NCBI GenBank assembly: GCA_963969395.1
Contig: OZ017797.1
Location: 22,878,001 to 22,942,000, forward strand
Source: Pseudoscleropodium purum
Lineage: Eukaryota; Streptophyta; Bryopsida; Hypnales; Brachytheciaceae
Direction: 5' to 3'
Length of the DNA stretch: 64,000 bases
The notes beneath the pieces are model-generated. The model was given only the letters and a program-made list of their open reading frames with translations, was not told the DNA's origin and made no database searches. Position numbers and translations under genes: made by a program. Below, in pieces: positions 1 to 13,700 of this stretch (positions are counted from its first letter, which is position 1; each line of letters begins with the position of its first letter).

Positions 1-3000
1 CTTTTTCAACCTCTGTCTTGAGTGCCTCAAAAAAATTATGGGAGGGTCTGACCCCTGAATTCGCAATTGCATTACTATCTTTGAAAGGGCTAGGGACAAA
101 GCAGCTGCTTTTCTGAAGCTCCAGCGAATATTGTTCCCAGCAAGACAGCTCCGACTGAAGGGCTTCTTGCTTCACAAGTAACTGTTTATTGGTGTCTTTC
201 AACTCTGAACTTTTGTCAACAAGCTGTTCAATAGCTGTGTCTGCAGCAGATATTAAGGACCAAGCCTTCGCAAGATCCAAGTACGTCTTCTCTGCGCAGC
301 TTTTCACTTCTATGAAATCCAGGGAAATTTGAGAGAGATGGCTTGACATTTCTCCTTTTGCAATTCTCCATTGAGTTTCAAGCTGGCTAAATGTCACTTC
401 AGACTTCTTTTCGGTTGCTATTATTTCGCCCTCCAACTCCTCCAACGCATTGCAAAAGATTTGTATCATTTCTAGGCTCTCCGAGAGCTCTCGGTTAGCT
501 GTGACAATTCGGTCTTTCATCTGTTCTCTCTCAACATGCCACTGCTTTTCCAAAACTTTGAGACTCTCTTTTAAGTTGCAAAGGGTCATGGAGGATATGC
601 GCTCCTTTTCATGCGACTCCTTCAAGTTCTTCTCAAGGCCTTCAATATGGCGTTGCAAGGATGAAAATTCGATCTCCCGACAAGCCATGCACCTTGTCAG
701 TCTCTTATTCTCCGCTGCAAGAGCTACGGTTTGAAGCTTCAATTGCTCTTCCGAATGAGAAAGCTCTTTCATCAAAACGATCGACGCACGCAGTTTTTCC
801 TGAGTCTTCACAGCCTTGCTTTCCAATTCGGTGCAGTCTCGCTGGAGAACGGTGATATCCTCTTCCATTTTCTTGATTAAGAAATCTTTCTTTCCTAGAT
901 CCTCTTCAGCACGATCGTTCTGAGTCCTGAGACTATTCTTAGCAGAAGATTCTGCAGCCACAGTGTCTGAGAACCATTGCAGCATGATTGTGCAAACAGC
1001 AAAATTCCTCATGATGCCGTCGGAGTGGTCGTCACCGCCTGTCTGCCCTGTTTTATCAGTGTCCTTTCCTGCGGTAGGAGTTGTTGTCATATCCAATTGC
1101 TGCAAATTGACAGACTCCTGCTCTTGCAATCTGCCTTTGTCAAGGGCAGTCGGTTGTGATAAACAATCATCAAGTATTCCTTGCATCTCATGGACTGCAT
1201 CAGTGAGGGCGTGTTCACCCTCATTAAGATGTTCCAGGAGTTTCGAGGTAGCCGCATTCCTCTCTTCACGTGCCTTCGTTGCAAAGTCATTATCTTTCAA
1301 TAAAGCCTCATTATGTGCGACCAAGTTCTTCCTCTCTTCCAGGACAGCTTGAACGACCCAAACCAAACCCTGTAGCTCCTTGACGAGCTCAGTTGAACTC
1401 CACTTTGTGGCTGCCTCCGTTGGCTGATCTGATGAACTCTGTGGCTTCAATTTCATGATTTCACCCTGCAAACAACGAATAGCTTGCACCAATTCCAGAT
1501 CTACAGGGTTTATGTTGTTTCCTTTGAGGACATGCAGGACTCGATCTCCCTCAAGATCGGATACTATCGACTCCCCATCCTGAATATTCTTTCGAGTCTC
1601 ATCCGGCTCTACCTCTAACAGAGATCGACCCTCCACAGTATGACTCTCCTCGAGGGTGAAGTTTAATTTTAAAATACAATCCTTACCCTGTTCTTGATAC
1701 GATGATTGCTTCCTCTGGGTCGTAGACGTCTCATCAGATAGCTTAGCAATATTCTCTATCTCTTCTTTGGTAGATTCTCTTGACCTGGTATTTAAATGTG
1801 TGCATCTGCTTCCAAATGAAAGGTCCAGAGATTTCACGTCTTGCTCAAGCTGACTGATGCCGGCAGTTCTCTTGCTAACTAGAATATCTCGCTCTCGCTC
1901 ATTCTCTGATGCCACAGAACAACTCGAACACATTGGTTCGTCCTTTGTTGAAGACAACTTTTGTATCAAAAACTGAGCCTCCTTCAGCTCCTCCCGCAAT
2001 TCAAGTTCCTGCAACCCATATCATATTTCACTGATTTATATCCATTGGATCTCATTATATTCCATTATGGAGGAAAAACATATAAAATGTTCGGGCCCCG
2101 CTTATCTTCAGTCTGCATCTTCATGCTGCCAAAGTTCCTAACCAATAGTACCCTATGATAGTACTCCGCATCTATGTGATTTAAGAAACAGAGTCATCGG
2201 CGATCATACGTTGATTACCTTCATGCAAGCTGCAACCACCGCATCTTCGGTATGCTTCAAGGACATACGCTGATCTTCTGCAATTTCCTTCATCTCCAAT
2301 TGTATTTGTCTAACAGCGTTCTGTGCTAATATAGCCACCTCCTGCAGAATAACTCAAAAATTCAAAATTACTGAAATTATAAATCAGTTGTATAAATCAG
2401 TTTTACTACTTGGCAGTACGAGCATGCGACCATCTCTTAAAAAACTGAAAATCCTATTGATGAAGCCAATACCTGAGCAGCTGACAGGTCCGATTCCACA
2501 GATTGTAAACTACAGACAAGCATCTCAGCTGCATCCAATGCTCCCCTAGTTTCCTGAAGCACAGTAAGATATGCTGTGAGGTAGATGTATGCAATTGTTA
2601 GATTTCAAAGAACTGATGCAAATCTGTCTGATAAACAACTTAATGTTACCTAATTTTGACTAATATTTCATCCTCACGATTTCTTTATGTTCTTTAGCAA
2701 AACACCAAACAATTATTAACTTTTCTTTAAAAATCATTTTTACGCTGAACATGCTATTCAAGTAAGGTAGTCTTCGTAAAGGCATTGGTAAGTCGAGAAA
2801 CATGAATTCCATCAACGTAAGAAATAATCTTTTCAAAAACATTACGTACCTGGAGATCTGCAAGCAGATCCGCTGCTTCCCCTAAAGATGCCTTGAGATG
2901 CTCATTGAGATCAAAACGCAAGTTCGCTTCAAGATCTGCTCTATCCTCGCTCTGTATACAACGCCCAATGAAAAAATTACAGCCATCCTGATTTAATGCC

Positions 3001-6000
3001 GTTCAAATTCCTTTACTGATAGCACGAGGTGACCAATTTCTGCAGGGAATATACCTGCTGCAATTTCATCTTGAGATTTGATATGAGCTCCAAATGCTGG
3101 GTATGGCCCCATTCAATGGCTTCAGCATCCAGTGCCTGCTCCTGCAAAAAAACGTGACCAAAGATTTTGTTAAGTGAGACGGAATCATGTGATTCACAAC
3201 TTAACCCAGACGTTTATTTACTATATTCCAGAATAGTGAAGTTACCCGAAGCTTTTGGAGCTCCACCTCATGAACTTCGTTCTTCAATTTGACTTCCCGA
3301 AGCTCTGCATTTGATTCGTCGAGTTGCCTGCCAGAAAAGTCTAATAAGATCGCTAGTCCAAAATGTCTAACTGAACCATGTCAAGCCCAACACCAGCGAG
3401 TGTCCCTGAGCTATCGATCATAAAGACAAATATTTCTAATCATATAATTACTGTTTATGTCCTGTTCATTCATAGATAATACCGAACAAGCAATCCTACT
3501 GAAATAACTGTACACGTCACGTATATGAGAGTGATGCAAAAGACTATCAAAGCATATGAGAAGAAAGACTGTCATACCTGGTTATTCTTGAGTTTGCTTC
3601 CAAAATAGAACTAAGATTCTTCCGGCAATCCTCAACCTCCCTTCGATAATTGTCTGTCTGTATTTATGAACCATGCCACAAATTATGCATGAGAAAGTGG
3701 TATACGATTCGTTTTGAAAAAGATGGCTTCGTGATGGTGAACTTGAGGCCTTGGCACTTCACACTGAAGAAGATACTAAACATGAAATGTAGACAACCAA
3801 GCAATTATATCCAATGAGAAGTTCCAGACTGCAAAGCCTGAGACGTTATATCAAGTAACAAACTATCAACTAGCGATTACTACTATTATAATTTAGAAGG
3901 CAACACGCTTTCTAATGAAAATGGACGCATACTTCAATGCGCAGCAGCTCAATTTCGCGCTGGGAAGCAGCAAGTTCCGGTGCCAGCGCTTCTCTCTGTT
4001 ACAAAATCCAATGAGGACATAAGCATCCTGTCGTGGTCATCTCAGTTACAAGCCAAGCTATTATCTTTTTTAATGTTCTCAAGAGATATCTCGAAAGAAA
4101 CACTCTTGAGTAATAAATGTGATATTCATTAATAGGATGCGAGTTACCTGAGGTGAAGTGAGAGCTGTTAGCGATAGTTTACTATCTAGAGCTTCCAAAA
4201 GCTGCAAAATTCACACGCGCAAGTCAATCAGTTCTATGAGCCTCAGCGCGAAGATATTTGCAGCTGCTCAGATTTCACAATTCCAAAAAATCACGAGAAT
4301 TCTCTGACGTTTTTAGCTCGAACTGATTTCATTTATTAATAAAAAAAAACTCTCCACCTGATCTCTCAAGCTAGAGATTTCATCAGCCATTGCTTCCCTC
4401 TCTCCGCCAGTGTAAAAGTCTTGAAACCTGCATTGGGAGATTCAAGTTGTAAGATTGAAGAACTGAATTTCAGTTCGTGACGTTTTGCCACCAGAGCCTT
4501 GCAAAACAAATTTCAAGTTTTATTGAAATTGTAAACCTAGTTAACGAAGGTATGAATGAAAACTAAGACACTCTGTGAAACCAAAATGAAAGCAACCTGC
4601 GAAGTTGCTCCAGTAGTCGTATATTCTCCATTGCGAAGCGTGTGAGCTCCGGGTTGCGGTCAGCTTTCTCTTGTATGAGCCGTAACTCGTTCATGAGAAA
4701 GTCATTTTCTTGCCTGATGTAAACATCCGCTGACATTGAACCGCCAGACAGAGCTTCTAATCTTCGTATCTTATCCTCTCGAAAACGTAACAGCATCTTG
4801 CTACATTGACCGTCATCCTCCCGTTGTTTCACCTATGTAATACAATTCCAACTCAGATACAAAAAACAGGGTCGAATAGGATATCTGTCTGCTTCCCATT
4901 GATGATCTCTTCATTTCTAAGCACAAAAGATTATAGGTGACGTCTGCTGAAACTCACAAGGCGAGTGAGATGTTCAATCTCAGTCGATTGTCGCTTTTGA
5001 GACAACTCTGCCTCCTGCTCTCTTCTCAGTGCTCCAGCCAGTACTGCCTCCATTGCTTCCAGCTATTCTCCATGAAAGACACCCCGATAAAAATAAAAAG
5101 TTTTACACCCCGACTTTAAAGGAGAAAAAATTAGCATTGCATACAGGGGCTGAAGTGATCATATACCTCTGTTTCTGAGACAAACTAACAAGGGACTGAA
5201 GAGGTTGCCACGCTAGTAACTGCACAGCACTTTCAGGCCTTCAATTTAACACAAGACACGAGAGTGAGAATTCGGGAAGTCGGCATACCTTTTTATATGA
5301 GAATCGTGGTCCAGAAAATGCTTTGCTGAATTCCCATGCATCTAATGAACAACGAGAGTGCTCCCGTTCATCAACAGCAATCACTGCCATTCCCAGATTA
5401 TTGTCTCCTGTGCGCACGCTATCTTGGGCAACTGATGCTACTGAGTGCATAGATGGCGTCCTCGGCAAGTCTTGCCTCCTTATACGGTCCAACTCTTCCT
5501 AGAACCCGAAGTATCATATCAATTTAATTTACTGCACATTAAAAATAAGGCAAAACTGCAAACATACAGAGCAACATACAGAACACTCTCGTAGAGATCT
5601 GAGTGTTGCTTTATTGAAAGTAATTCGCATAACAGGGCATCTCCATTAAATGTTGGCATTGCTGCATCTCTTTTCTGCCAACCTTCAGTTCTTGGATTTC
5701 TTGGCGGAGTCCATTCATATCTCCTGAGGCATCTTCATTCACGACGGCCTAGAGGAAGACAAATGTGCAAGACTCATAAGCGCCCACGGTCATTGAATTG
5801 AAATTCAAATTAGTCGAGTATGAATTTCTGCAACTTGGTTAGAAGAGTCTTACGTTGTTTCGGATAAACTTTGCACGTTGAGCAAACTTCAATGTACTCA
5901 GAGTTTCCAAAGCACAGCTGCCAGACACAGAAATTTTTCAGATTTTCAGGCGCATTACATTGGTAATAGCATCTAATATCCGTCAAACTATTAAAACAGC

Positions 6001-9000
6001 ATTATAGCATCCAACAGCATGCTTCAGAAACAACACATTACTAGTGCAGGATCACGAAAGTTAAGAGCCTAATACCAGCTAGAAGGGCTTATATTTGCTA
6101 TCATGGTGGTCTTCGAATTTCCACCCAAAGAATCCTGCACCCAATGTAGTTGAAATTTGTGATCACACCAAACACTCCTTGATACGATAACATTGACTGG
6201 ATATATATAAATTGAGTGGCACATCCCGAGCTACATGTATTCCTGAAGAAATGTATTGACTCATCGATAGTCTGAGACTGGATATCTGTCAAACCTGTAG
6301 TAAATACGTGAGTTTTGAATCGCGGTAGGGCACGTGCCGTTGCTTTCCGTTTGCAACGTCCACCAGTATCATGATGACGAGTCTAATTGGACAACCCACA
6401 TCAATCGTAAACCACCATACGGAATCCAAGTAGAGCCAGCTCGAGAAAGCATTTCAAAGCACCGCTAAAAATAACATACCCTAGGGTGGAGAGCGACTTG
6501 TTAATATTGGCTGCCTCCTTCAGCCGTTCTCCTTCAGCTCCCGAGGTTTTCTGTCTGCAGATACGTCAATGTTTATCTATCATTATCAAATGAATTCCTT
6601 AAATTCCTAAACATGGTTCTAAAGTGAACTCGACAAAATGTCGTTTACCTCTCCGATCCTGCAAGATCCACCAGATTCAATCGCCCAAATCGAATATTCG
6701 TAGTCGAGTTGAATTCCCACTGCATAACACAAGACAAACCGATTCTTTGACACCATGAAACATACGTGACAAAAGAAAATTCAAATTCTTAAAGCCAATC
6801 CTAACGGAAAAACCACTGTTAAGATATACCTGACTTTCAATGGTACAGGTAAACACACTATGCGAACGACTGCTCTCTCGGTTCATATTCGTAGCAGCCA
6901 CTTTCCTGTTAGCAGCCCCCTGAAAAATACAATAACCATACAGCACAGTTCCAATCAGCATCATTAGTTCTCTAGAATCCAAGCATGTTAATAATGATGC
7001 AGCATGCGTTCGTCCATAGTCTCGTCATTTGCGACCCTTACCAAAAGGAGAAGACGAACCACATCTTGAACGCTTCCAACCGCAACCTCAGATAGATTTT
7101 CAACGTATACTCCCTTATTTCCGCCTTCTCGAACCTGCAATCCAAGTGCAATGGCATAAAGACACAAAGAGAAAGTGACAGTGAACTAGGACATTCAGAA
7201 AGTCGTATATCAAGTTACCCAAGGTCATTATTCATAGAGAACCTCAAATACCTGCAAATTCGTAGACCTTGGCTCCAGAAGATCAGTGATCTGCTCATTG
7301 AATATCTCCAAAAAGGAGCATTTACAGACATATTTCAGGTGCTCATCTGTCCTTGACTCTTCTTCCTACAATTGCAACCACAAAGCATTTAGAAACAGTA
7401 CAGTTCCTTCTCTGATTAGGAGACCCAGATATAACCTGGAGGGCAGAAACACAAATGGTTATTACAGATTACTCCCCTCACCTTCTGTATCTTGGAAAAT
7501 AGATACTCAAATACACGTGGTGTTATACCGCGGTCACCGCTGGGTCGCTGTTCAAGATCCACGATATCCCCCAGCATTGTATGGGTTTTACCACTTCCTG
7601 TCTGTACACATACTCAAAATTCTTGTCATAAGTGCCACGGATCTGGAACGTCACTAGTAAAATCAAAAGACTTTCACAATAATCAATGTCATCAAGGCAT
7701 TGTCATCAAGGCATATTGTGGTTAAAAAATGGTGCTGGCAGAAACAAGTCGCTTCAAAAAGGAATAGAAAATAAACCATACCTGGCCATAACAGAACATA
7801 CAGCTATTGTATCCAGCCATGCAGTTGTCGACCATGGGCACCCCAGCCACTCTGAAAAGGTTCTCCTACAAGCTCGGAAACAACAAATTCTCAGTTGCCT
7901 GCTCACGGCTAGGAAGCATTGAAGAAACTTCGTACCACAATCCTCAACAAAATTTCAGCAAATGCATGAATGCAAACCTGTGTGATGTGTTCGCCAGCAA
8001 CATGATCGAAGGTGAACCTAGTCTCAGGTTGACCTATCCAAGTGATGCTGTGGGAGTTTTCTTGCCGTATACATCTGCTGAAGCCCTTCAAAGCCGATTC
8101 AGATGCGTTGATGGGTCGAGTCCGAAGTATCACCTGTGCCATTTCATCATCAGCATAGTCAACGAATCCTGCCCTCGATAACATGAAGCATATCATGTTT
8201 TGTATTACGGACTTGCAAGGAAAATAGTCTGGCCGAGCTTGAATTAACTGAAATGACAAGGCATCTACCCTTTGCCTAAAACAGTCACCAGCACAAATGG
8301 GAACTATTAGGTCTGCTGATGTATGAGGTTAAATTGAGATTCCAATCGCGCGAGAAAACATTACTCTGCATTGCTAAACCATCGCTAACTTCGCTATGAC
8401 TAATTTAGGTTATTATGAGGGTATTGTGAATGTCTCTGTATTCACAATCTATCTGACATCCAAAAGATGCAAAATCAAAAAATCCATTACAGGAACGAGA
8501 GCATTAAGTCTGGTCTCGGTTAGCCACCTGGACATTGTGATCCTCCCAGAACGTGTTGTCCTCTTCGAAATCAAATTGCTGCGCTGAAATCTGCTGACCA
8601 GTGTTAAATTGGAATGATCCTGAGGATTTCACCCCATTCCCAGGCGCCCATGAGCTCCCTACACTGGCTGCGCTACCAGGAGTAGCGCCATACCTAAGGG
8701 ATCGATTTACGCTGCGGCTAGGAGTGGACTGCAGGAAGGACGAGTTGCTTGAGCCGAAGCAAGTCCTGGAAAGCTCAGAATCGAGTGGCGGCTTCCCTGA
8801 AATTTTAAATGTACGGGACGATTGTTCAATTGAGCCTGGCTTGCCAACTCCAGTGCTCGGAATCAAAGGCGTTCGATAACTCGTGGTGGGAGTGCCGCCA
8901 ACAGAATCACTGTCCCAACTCTTATTTGCAGCGTCTGTCTGCTGCAGACTTTCCTGAAGTGCGCGAGCTAAGGAAGCCGTAACAGGAAGCTTAGACGACC

Positions 9001-9331
9001 AGGGTGCTGTTGCCTTAGAAACTCTTGTCAGAGTAGTCCGTTTCTCGCGAGGCTTCTCGGGAGTGTTGGAGGCGGAGCCAATGTTGCCATCAATGTTCTC
9101 ATTCTGCCTGTACACGGCAGCAGCTCGTTTCTTGCCTCTTGGAGTAGGAGGTTTTGAAGGCGAACTAGTTTCTGTGTGCTCCGACGCTGACGAGGATCTT
9201 GATGAGGACGCCTCTGGAATAGCACGAAGAGGTTGCCTTCCTTGACGCAATGGGGAATCCATGCCATTCTCTTGTTTCTTAACCGAATTCTGCGATTGGA
9301 GGCGTCGCGGGGATGATGCCCTTGACGTCAT
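1..9331 (-). CDS. Kinesin-12 (POK-like phragmoplast-orienting kinesin), 5' part, 3' end outside window
   Basis: Exons traced with GT-AG borders and unbroken frame: 9331-8528, 8133-7978, 7865-7782, 7601-7482, 7365-7252, 7134-7042, 6919-6830, 6719-6649, 6554-6480, 6382-6295, 6134-6076, 5917-5854, 5748-5683, 5498-5289, 5062-4958, 4832-4597, 4427-4358, 4201-4148, 3995-3933, 3657-3578, 3327-3246, 3141-3055, 2951-2850, 2553-2473, 2341-2219, 2008-1. They encode about 1,728 residues. The ATG at 9331 has an in-frame TGA three codons upstream. A Ser/Arg/Pro-rich N-terminal extension of about 264 residues precedes the motor, which begins at HNVQVILRTRP. The motor contains the P-loop GQTGSGKTHT (about 347-356), switch I NMNRESSRSHS (468-478) and switch II DLAGSER (505-511), and ends near FAQRAKFIRNN (about 606). 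The rest is Glu/Lys/Leu-rich and looks like coiled coil. By family knowledge, POK kinesins are plus-end microtubule motors that place the division plane and phragmoplast. POK versus another KIN12 subtype is inferred from the long N-terminus and the motor sequence. Confidence 0.93.
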
Positions 9332-10720
9332 ATCTCCTCAGAATTCCTCTTTCTCTCCCTATTTACAATCAAACTGCCTCCCTGCTTCTACCCCAGCTAC
9401 ATTGGCCCTCTTACGAGAGGTCATGTCGCGGCAATCAAAACCCTGTGTACACTTGGAACGGTAGTGCGACTTCGAATGCAGAATGCAGTGTAAGAAACCG
9501 CAAGAGAATTCGTAGCTCAATCCTATCTCTCCTTGGACATATCACCAATTCGCCAGATCGATAATCTTCAGCCTAAGAAAATATTCTTAAGTCTGGTAAC
9601 AATTGCCTCGTTCGGAGACAATTTTCCCCTGCTTTCTCCTCGCCATGGACCTAATAATTATTACAAAACGTACAAGCATATGTCTCTTCGCACTCCTCCA
9701 TAGCTTCACTAGCATCTTGAGACACGCACACACTCTCTCACTCTCTCTCTCTTTCCAGGTATAATAAAGAGGAAGATCACTGAAAACCAGACCGTTTCGT
9801 AAATCTGTGATTGGCAAAACTACAGCGACGACTGCGGAAACTGAATGCAACGCAAGATTGCGCCAACAGAAAACCTAAATTACCTCACAATGATACTCTC
9901 ACCGCTGAGCAAAAGAATTCGCTCTCGTACAAGCACGCTCAATACATCACCTCAGCTCGCAAGAAGACGTTCCCACTGCCTTCAAAAGCCCTTACCATAT
10001 CAGACACACGCACATTCCATCACCATAACACTTACCCAAAACTCTACAACCAAATAGGACCACCTCCCCACCACATTACTCTCAATCAGAGAACCTCAAA
10101 AAAGTAACACAACAAACCGTGTCGGAAATCGAATAGAACTACTTTACGCGACCATAAAAATTCCAATTCAAACTACACACACACACACACACATATATAT
10201 ATATGAACAGAGAAAAAATTACAAATCCAGCAATCCAACTCCCCACACCGCAATGCAACATTCGAAATTCTACCCCACTCAATTCTAATGTCCTCAACGT
10301 GCAAAGAGCAATCGCCGGTCAGAAAACAAATTCCGACGAGCTCTGCATTCGAATTTCTGTACCGAACTCAAACCATCTCACCGATCTCTCTCACTCTCTC
10401 TCTCTCTCTCTCACGAAGCCCACCCTCGACGTCCTCACAAATTCAACAAACGAATTCAAAGACTCATGAACTCGAAATCAGTCATTGAACAGGCAGCGAT
10501 TACTGCCATTACAACGGTCGGCTACGGAACACAAGAAATTGAAAACAATGCACTGTTGCTTCTTTCTAGGTCTAGTCTTGACGATCGGACAAAACACGTC
10601 GCGCGCCTCGATCTCAGCACGAAACAAACCCAAAACACAAGCGTCTCGAGACCAAGGTCAAATTTCAAACGCCGAGGGTGGGAAAGGGAAGCAGGCTACC
10701 GAACCGAATGAATGAGCCTA
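9332..10720 (-). promoter_or_regulatory. Upstream region of the kinesin-12 gene (5' UTR plus probable promoter)
   Basis: This stretch is more GC-rich than the DNA beyond 10.7 kb and has no supported ORF. It holds short CT runs near 9735-9755 and 10385-10412, and a CA/TA run near 10177-10204. AACGG, the core of the mitosis-specific activator bound by MYB3R factors, occurs at 9457-9461, at 9792-9796 (as CCGTT) and at 10513-10517. The last copy matches about 9 of 11 positions of the extended consensus. Transcription start and any 5' UTR intron cannot be placed from sequence alone. Confidence 0.4.
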
Positions 10721-13700
10721 CTTTTTAGGATGAAATAAATATAATCCATCCAAAAGGACTTGGCGTTTGGGACCAGAATAGGCAAGGACTTTCGGGAATG
10801 GGGGGAAATTCATTAATTCGTGGAGGATGTGGCAAATTTGAACGGGGCCAATCATGGGACAGCGCTCGTTGGGCTTGGTTGCCGTTGGCGTATACATGAG
10901 TAGTCTACAATTCTCGAATATACGTTCTGGCGACTTCGATGAAGACAAAAGATTCACATACAAAGAAGCTGAATACGTGTTGCACCTGCACCTTTTGAAT
11001 GTCACAAGCCCGGGGCCATAAATGCACGTGATAATACGGGGTTTATGAGCTGAGAATGAACCGGGGCTTTTTTTTTTCATTTTTCATGAAGTGCCAAAGT
11101 GGCGATATAAAATGTTAAAGTGGTGCTCCAAATTTCGATATCATCCACTTATTGGATAGAAAAGATCACATGTGTACATATCACATGTTCATAATTCTAT
11201 TTCCATCCACAATTAGGCGAATTCATCCAAGATTTTTTTGTAATTTGAAGTTTTTTGGTGAAAAACTTCAAGATTTGTTGCCATTTTGTAGCCAAATTAT
11301 TTCTTTTTGGTACAATCTGGCACTAGAAAGCCAAAAAAAAAGCCCTAGAATGAACTACGATTGAAGCATCCGTTATTAACTTTTATGGTTGAAAATAGTT
11401 GCAACCACGGCCAGAACAAATTTTTAACCAAAGCTTTGAATGAGTTTTTTCTCCTTTTCGAAGTTGGAACTAATCAAGTCATGAAAATTTACATTGGCTT
11501 ATGTTGCTCCAGATCATGTGGAATCCCTGAAGTAGTCAACAAATGGGTGGTTTTATCATATACTAATTTGTTCGGAGTCAATTTATATTTATGCTAAATT
11601 AAAGGTCAGCACATACTCTTCAACTTTGAATCAATAGGATCGCTCAATTCTTCCAAATCCAATCCTCAAGGGCTTTATACTAAAGTTGGGTCAAAACTAC
11701 AAATTCATCCTAGGTGGCATCTTAGGTGGCATAGTTTTGGCACTACATCCTCAAGTCCAAAGGATGAAATTGGGACAAAGTTTTGGATGGCATGAAATAC
11801 CTTTTCGCCATTGTGAGCAACTGTACAGTTTTTAGCAGTGCATTGCTACAAATAATTTCTGTAATAATTATCACTATTTTACTTTACTCGTTCTTGCCTA
11901 TTGTTCCACATCTCATACTTCTTGGATCTAGGTGTAAGACATTCGATAAATCTAGGGAAGTAATCACCAGCTACAGACCCTCTAGAGCAATCGAAGTACT
12001 ACTGATCTTTGGAAGCCTCAGAAAATCCTCCTTCGTTACTCTCTTCAGTTTGATCTCGACCTCGTATTCGTAACCATCAGGAGACTTTGTCTCCAGATCC
12101 TTCTTGGACTTGATAAACCTTGCCAAAATATCCATAGTGAGTGTTTCTATAGACTGCAATTGAGTATCGTGGTGCATCGCTCTACTACATAATTCACTTA
12201 TAGCAAGAATTATGTTTTAGGCCAATTGAACTTCTCCATTGGACCATATACATCTCTACCATTGATGAACACAAGTTTATTTTCTTTTTTCTATTTATAC
12301 CTTCATCTCTCTTATTTACTACTTCTTCTTTGTGTTTGCCACTTTGTTTGTATATATTTGGCAAGTCCTTTTGATTTAGGCGACTTCATCTATGTTGTCT
12401 TTCCTTGTAGTAGCATGTTAGGAAAAGATGGAGAATTTGCACAATTTAGATTTGTTTGAAAACCCCAACTTAGGATCTATCAAAAAAAATAGAGTTGATG
12501 AAGACTTTAAAATACTTGTCATGGAATTGTCCAAAATTTAAACCCTTCAAGGTTGAAAAAGATGCCAACAAGTGCAATTGGTTGGACAATGAGGTGGAAG
12601 TATTGATCACATTGAAGGAAGAAATGCAACCAAAGTTTACAAAGTTATGCAAAAAACAAGGTCTACAAGGAACCACTTTTAGTTTTAGGATTTTCATTTA
12701 TTGTTTTTTTGACTCCTTTTTAATTTGTTTGATCTATCGCATTGCCCTAGTCAATTTCCCAATGAAGTTAACTATTAAAATTCTTAAATTCTTAATTTCA
12801 AAGATTTTGGAATCAAGGTTTGTGTACCTATATCATTTGTGCATAGAATCAAGGTCTATGTATTTAAGTAGAATTATCATTATGAAAAATCTAAACCCCT
12901 AGGAGGGTCATTAAGCTTTCATTTTTAGCCCCCCACGGAGCAAGTATGGAAAAAATTTTAAATTTGTTTTTTAAATAATAAAACCTAACGTGGTATCATT
13001 AATGCCACATCATATGCTAAATTAATAATTAATAATTAATAATTATATTTTCTCTTTAATTGCACTGGGGGGTTCAAAACTCACATACTTTCTAACAACT
13101 AAAATTTTCCTAATGTATGCTTTCTCTGATGGTCATGTTTGATACTCATCACCTTGTCCCTTTGTAAGCTTCTATATGTCTATCTTAGGGCTCAAAATCT
13201 AATTAGACTTTTATTAGTTCCCTTCATCTTTCATAAGGTTCATTTTATACTATTGTTAATATCTTCAAGCTTTATTGGCTTAATTTAGTCTATTTTATAC
13301 TTGAAAGTGTTTTATATTGTATAAGGTTCATTTTAAATTGTAGAGTTTGTAAATACCGAAGTGAAAAGAACATAGTTTTTCCCCAAACACATTGATTGAC
13401 TAGAAGCAACTACCTCTCCAACTTATTGTTATATATCCTACTACCCTAACCAAAATTGTAGATGAAAAAATAAGCTTACTTGACCACATATTGTCAATGG
13501 ACAAGCAATGTCTATACCTCAAGCCCAAAATTTGTTCATAGCCTCCATCAAACCTTGCTTTTCAAGTGATTCCTTTTCTCTGGATCAATAATATTGGCCC
13601 TTTTTCCCTATCTTCTGCATCAAACTCATTAGTTGAAAGACAACTCTTTTACAACTGGAGACTATAAATGTTTCAAAATTGATAGTCTAGCTCTTTTGCT

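Noticed and set aside
10718..11080. 120-residue minus-strand ORF upstream of the kinesin gene
   Set aside because: No recognisable domain and it lies in a region whose composition changes midway; not enough to call a gene.
12495..12902. 135-residue plus-strand ORF
   Set aside because: Its second half is hydrophobic AT-driven text, and the first half, although protein-like, matches nothing I recognise.
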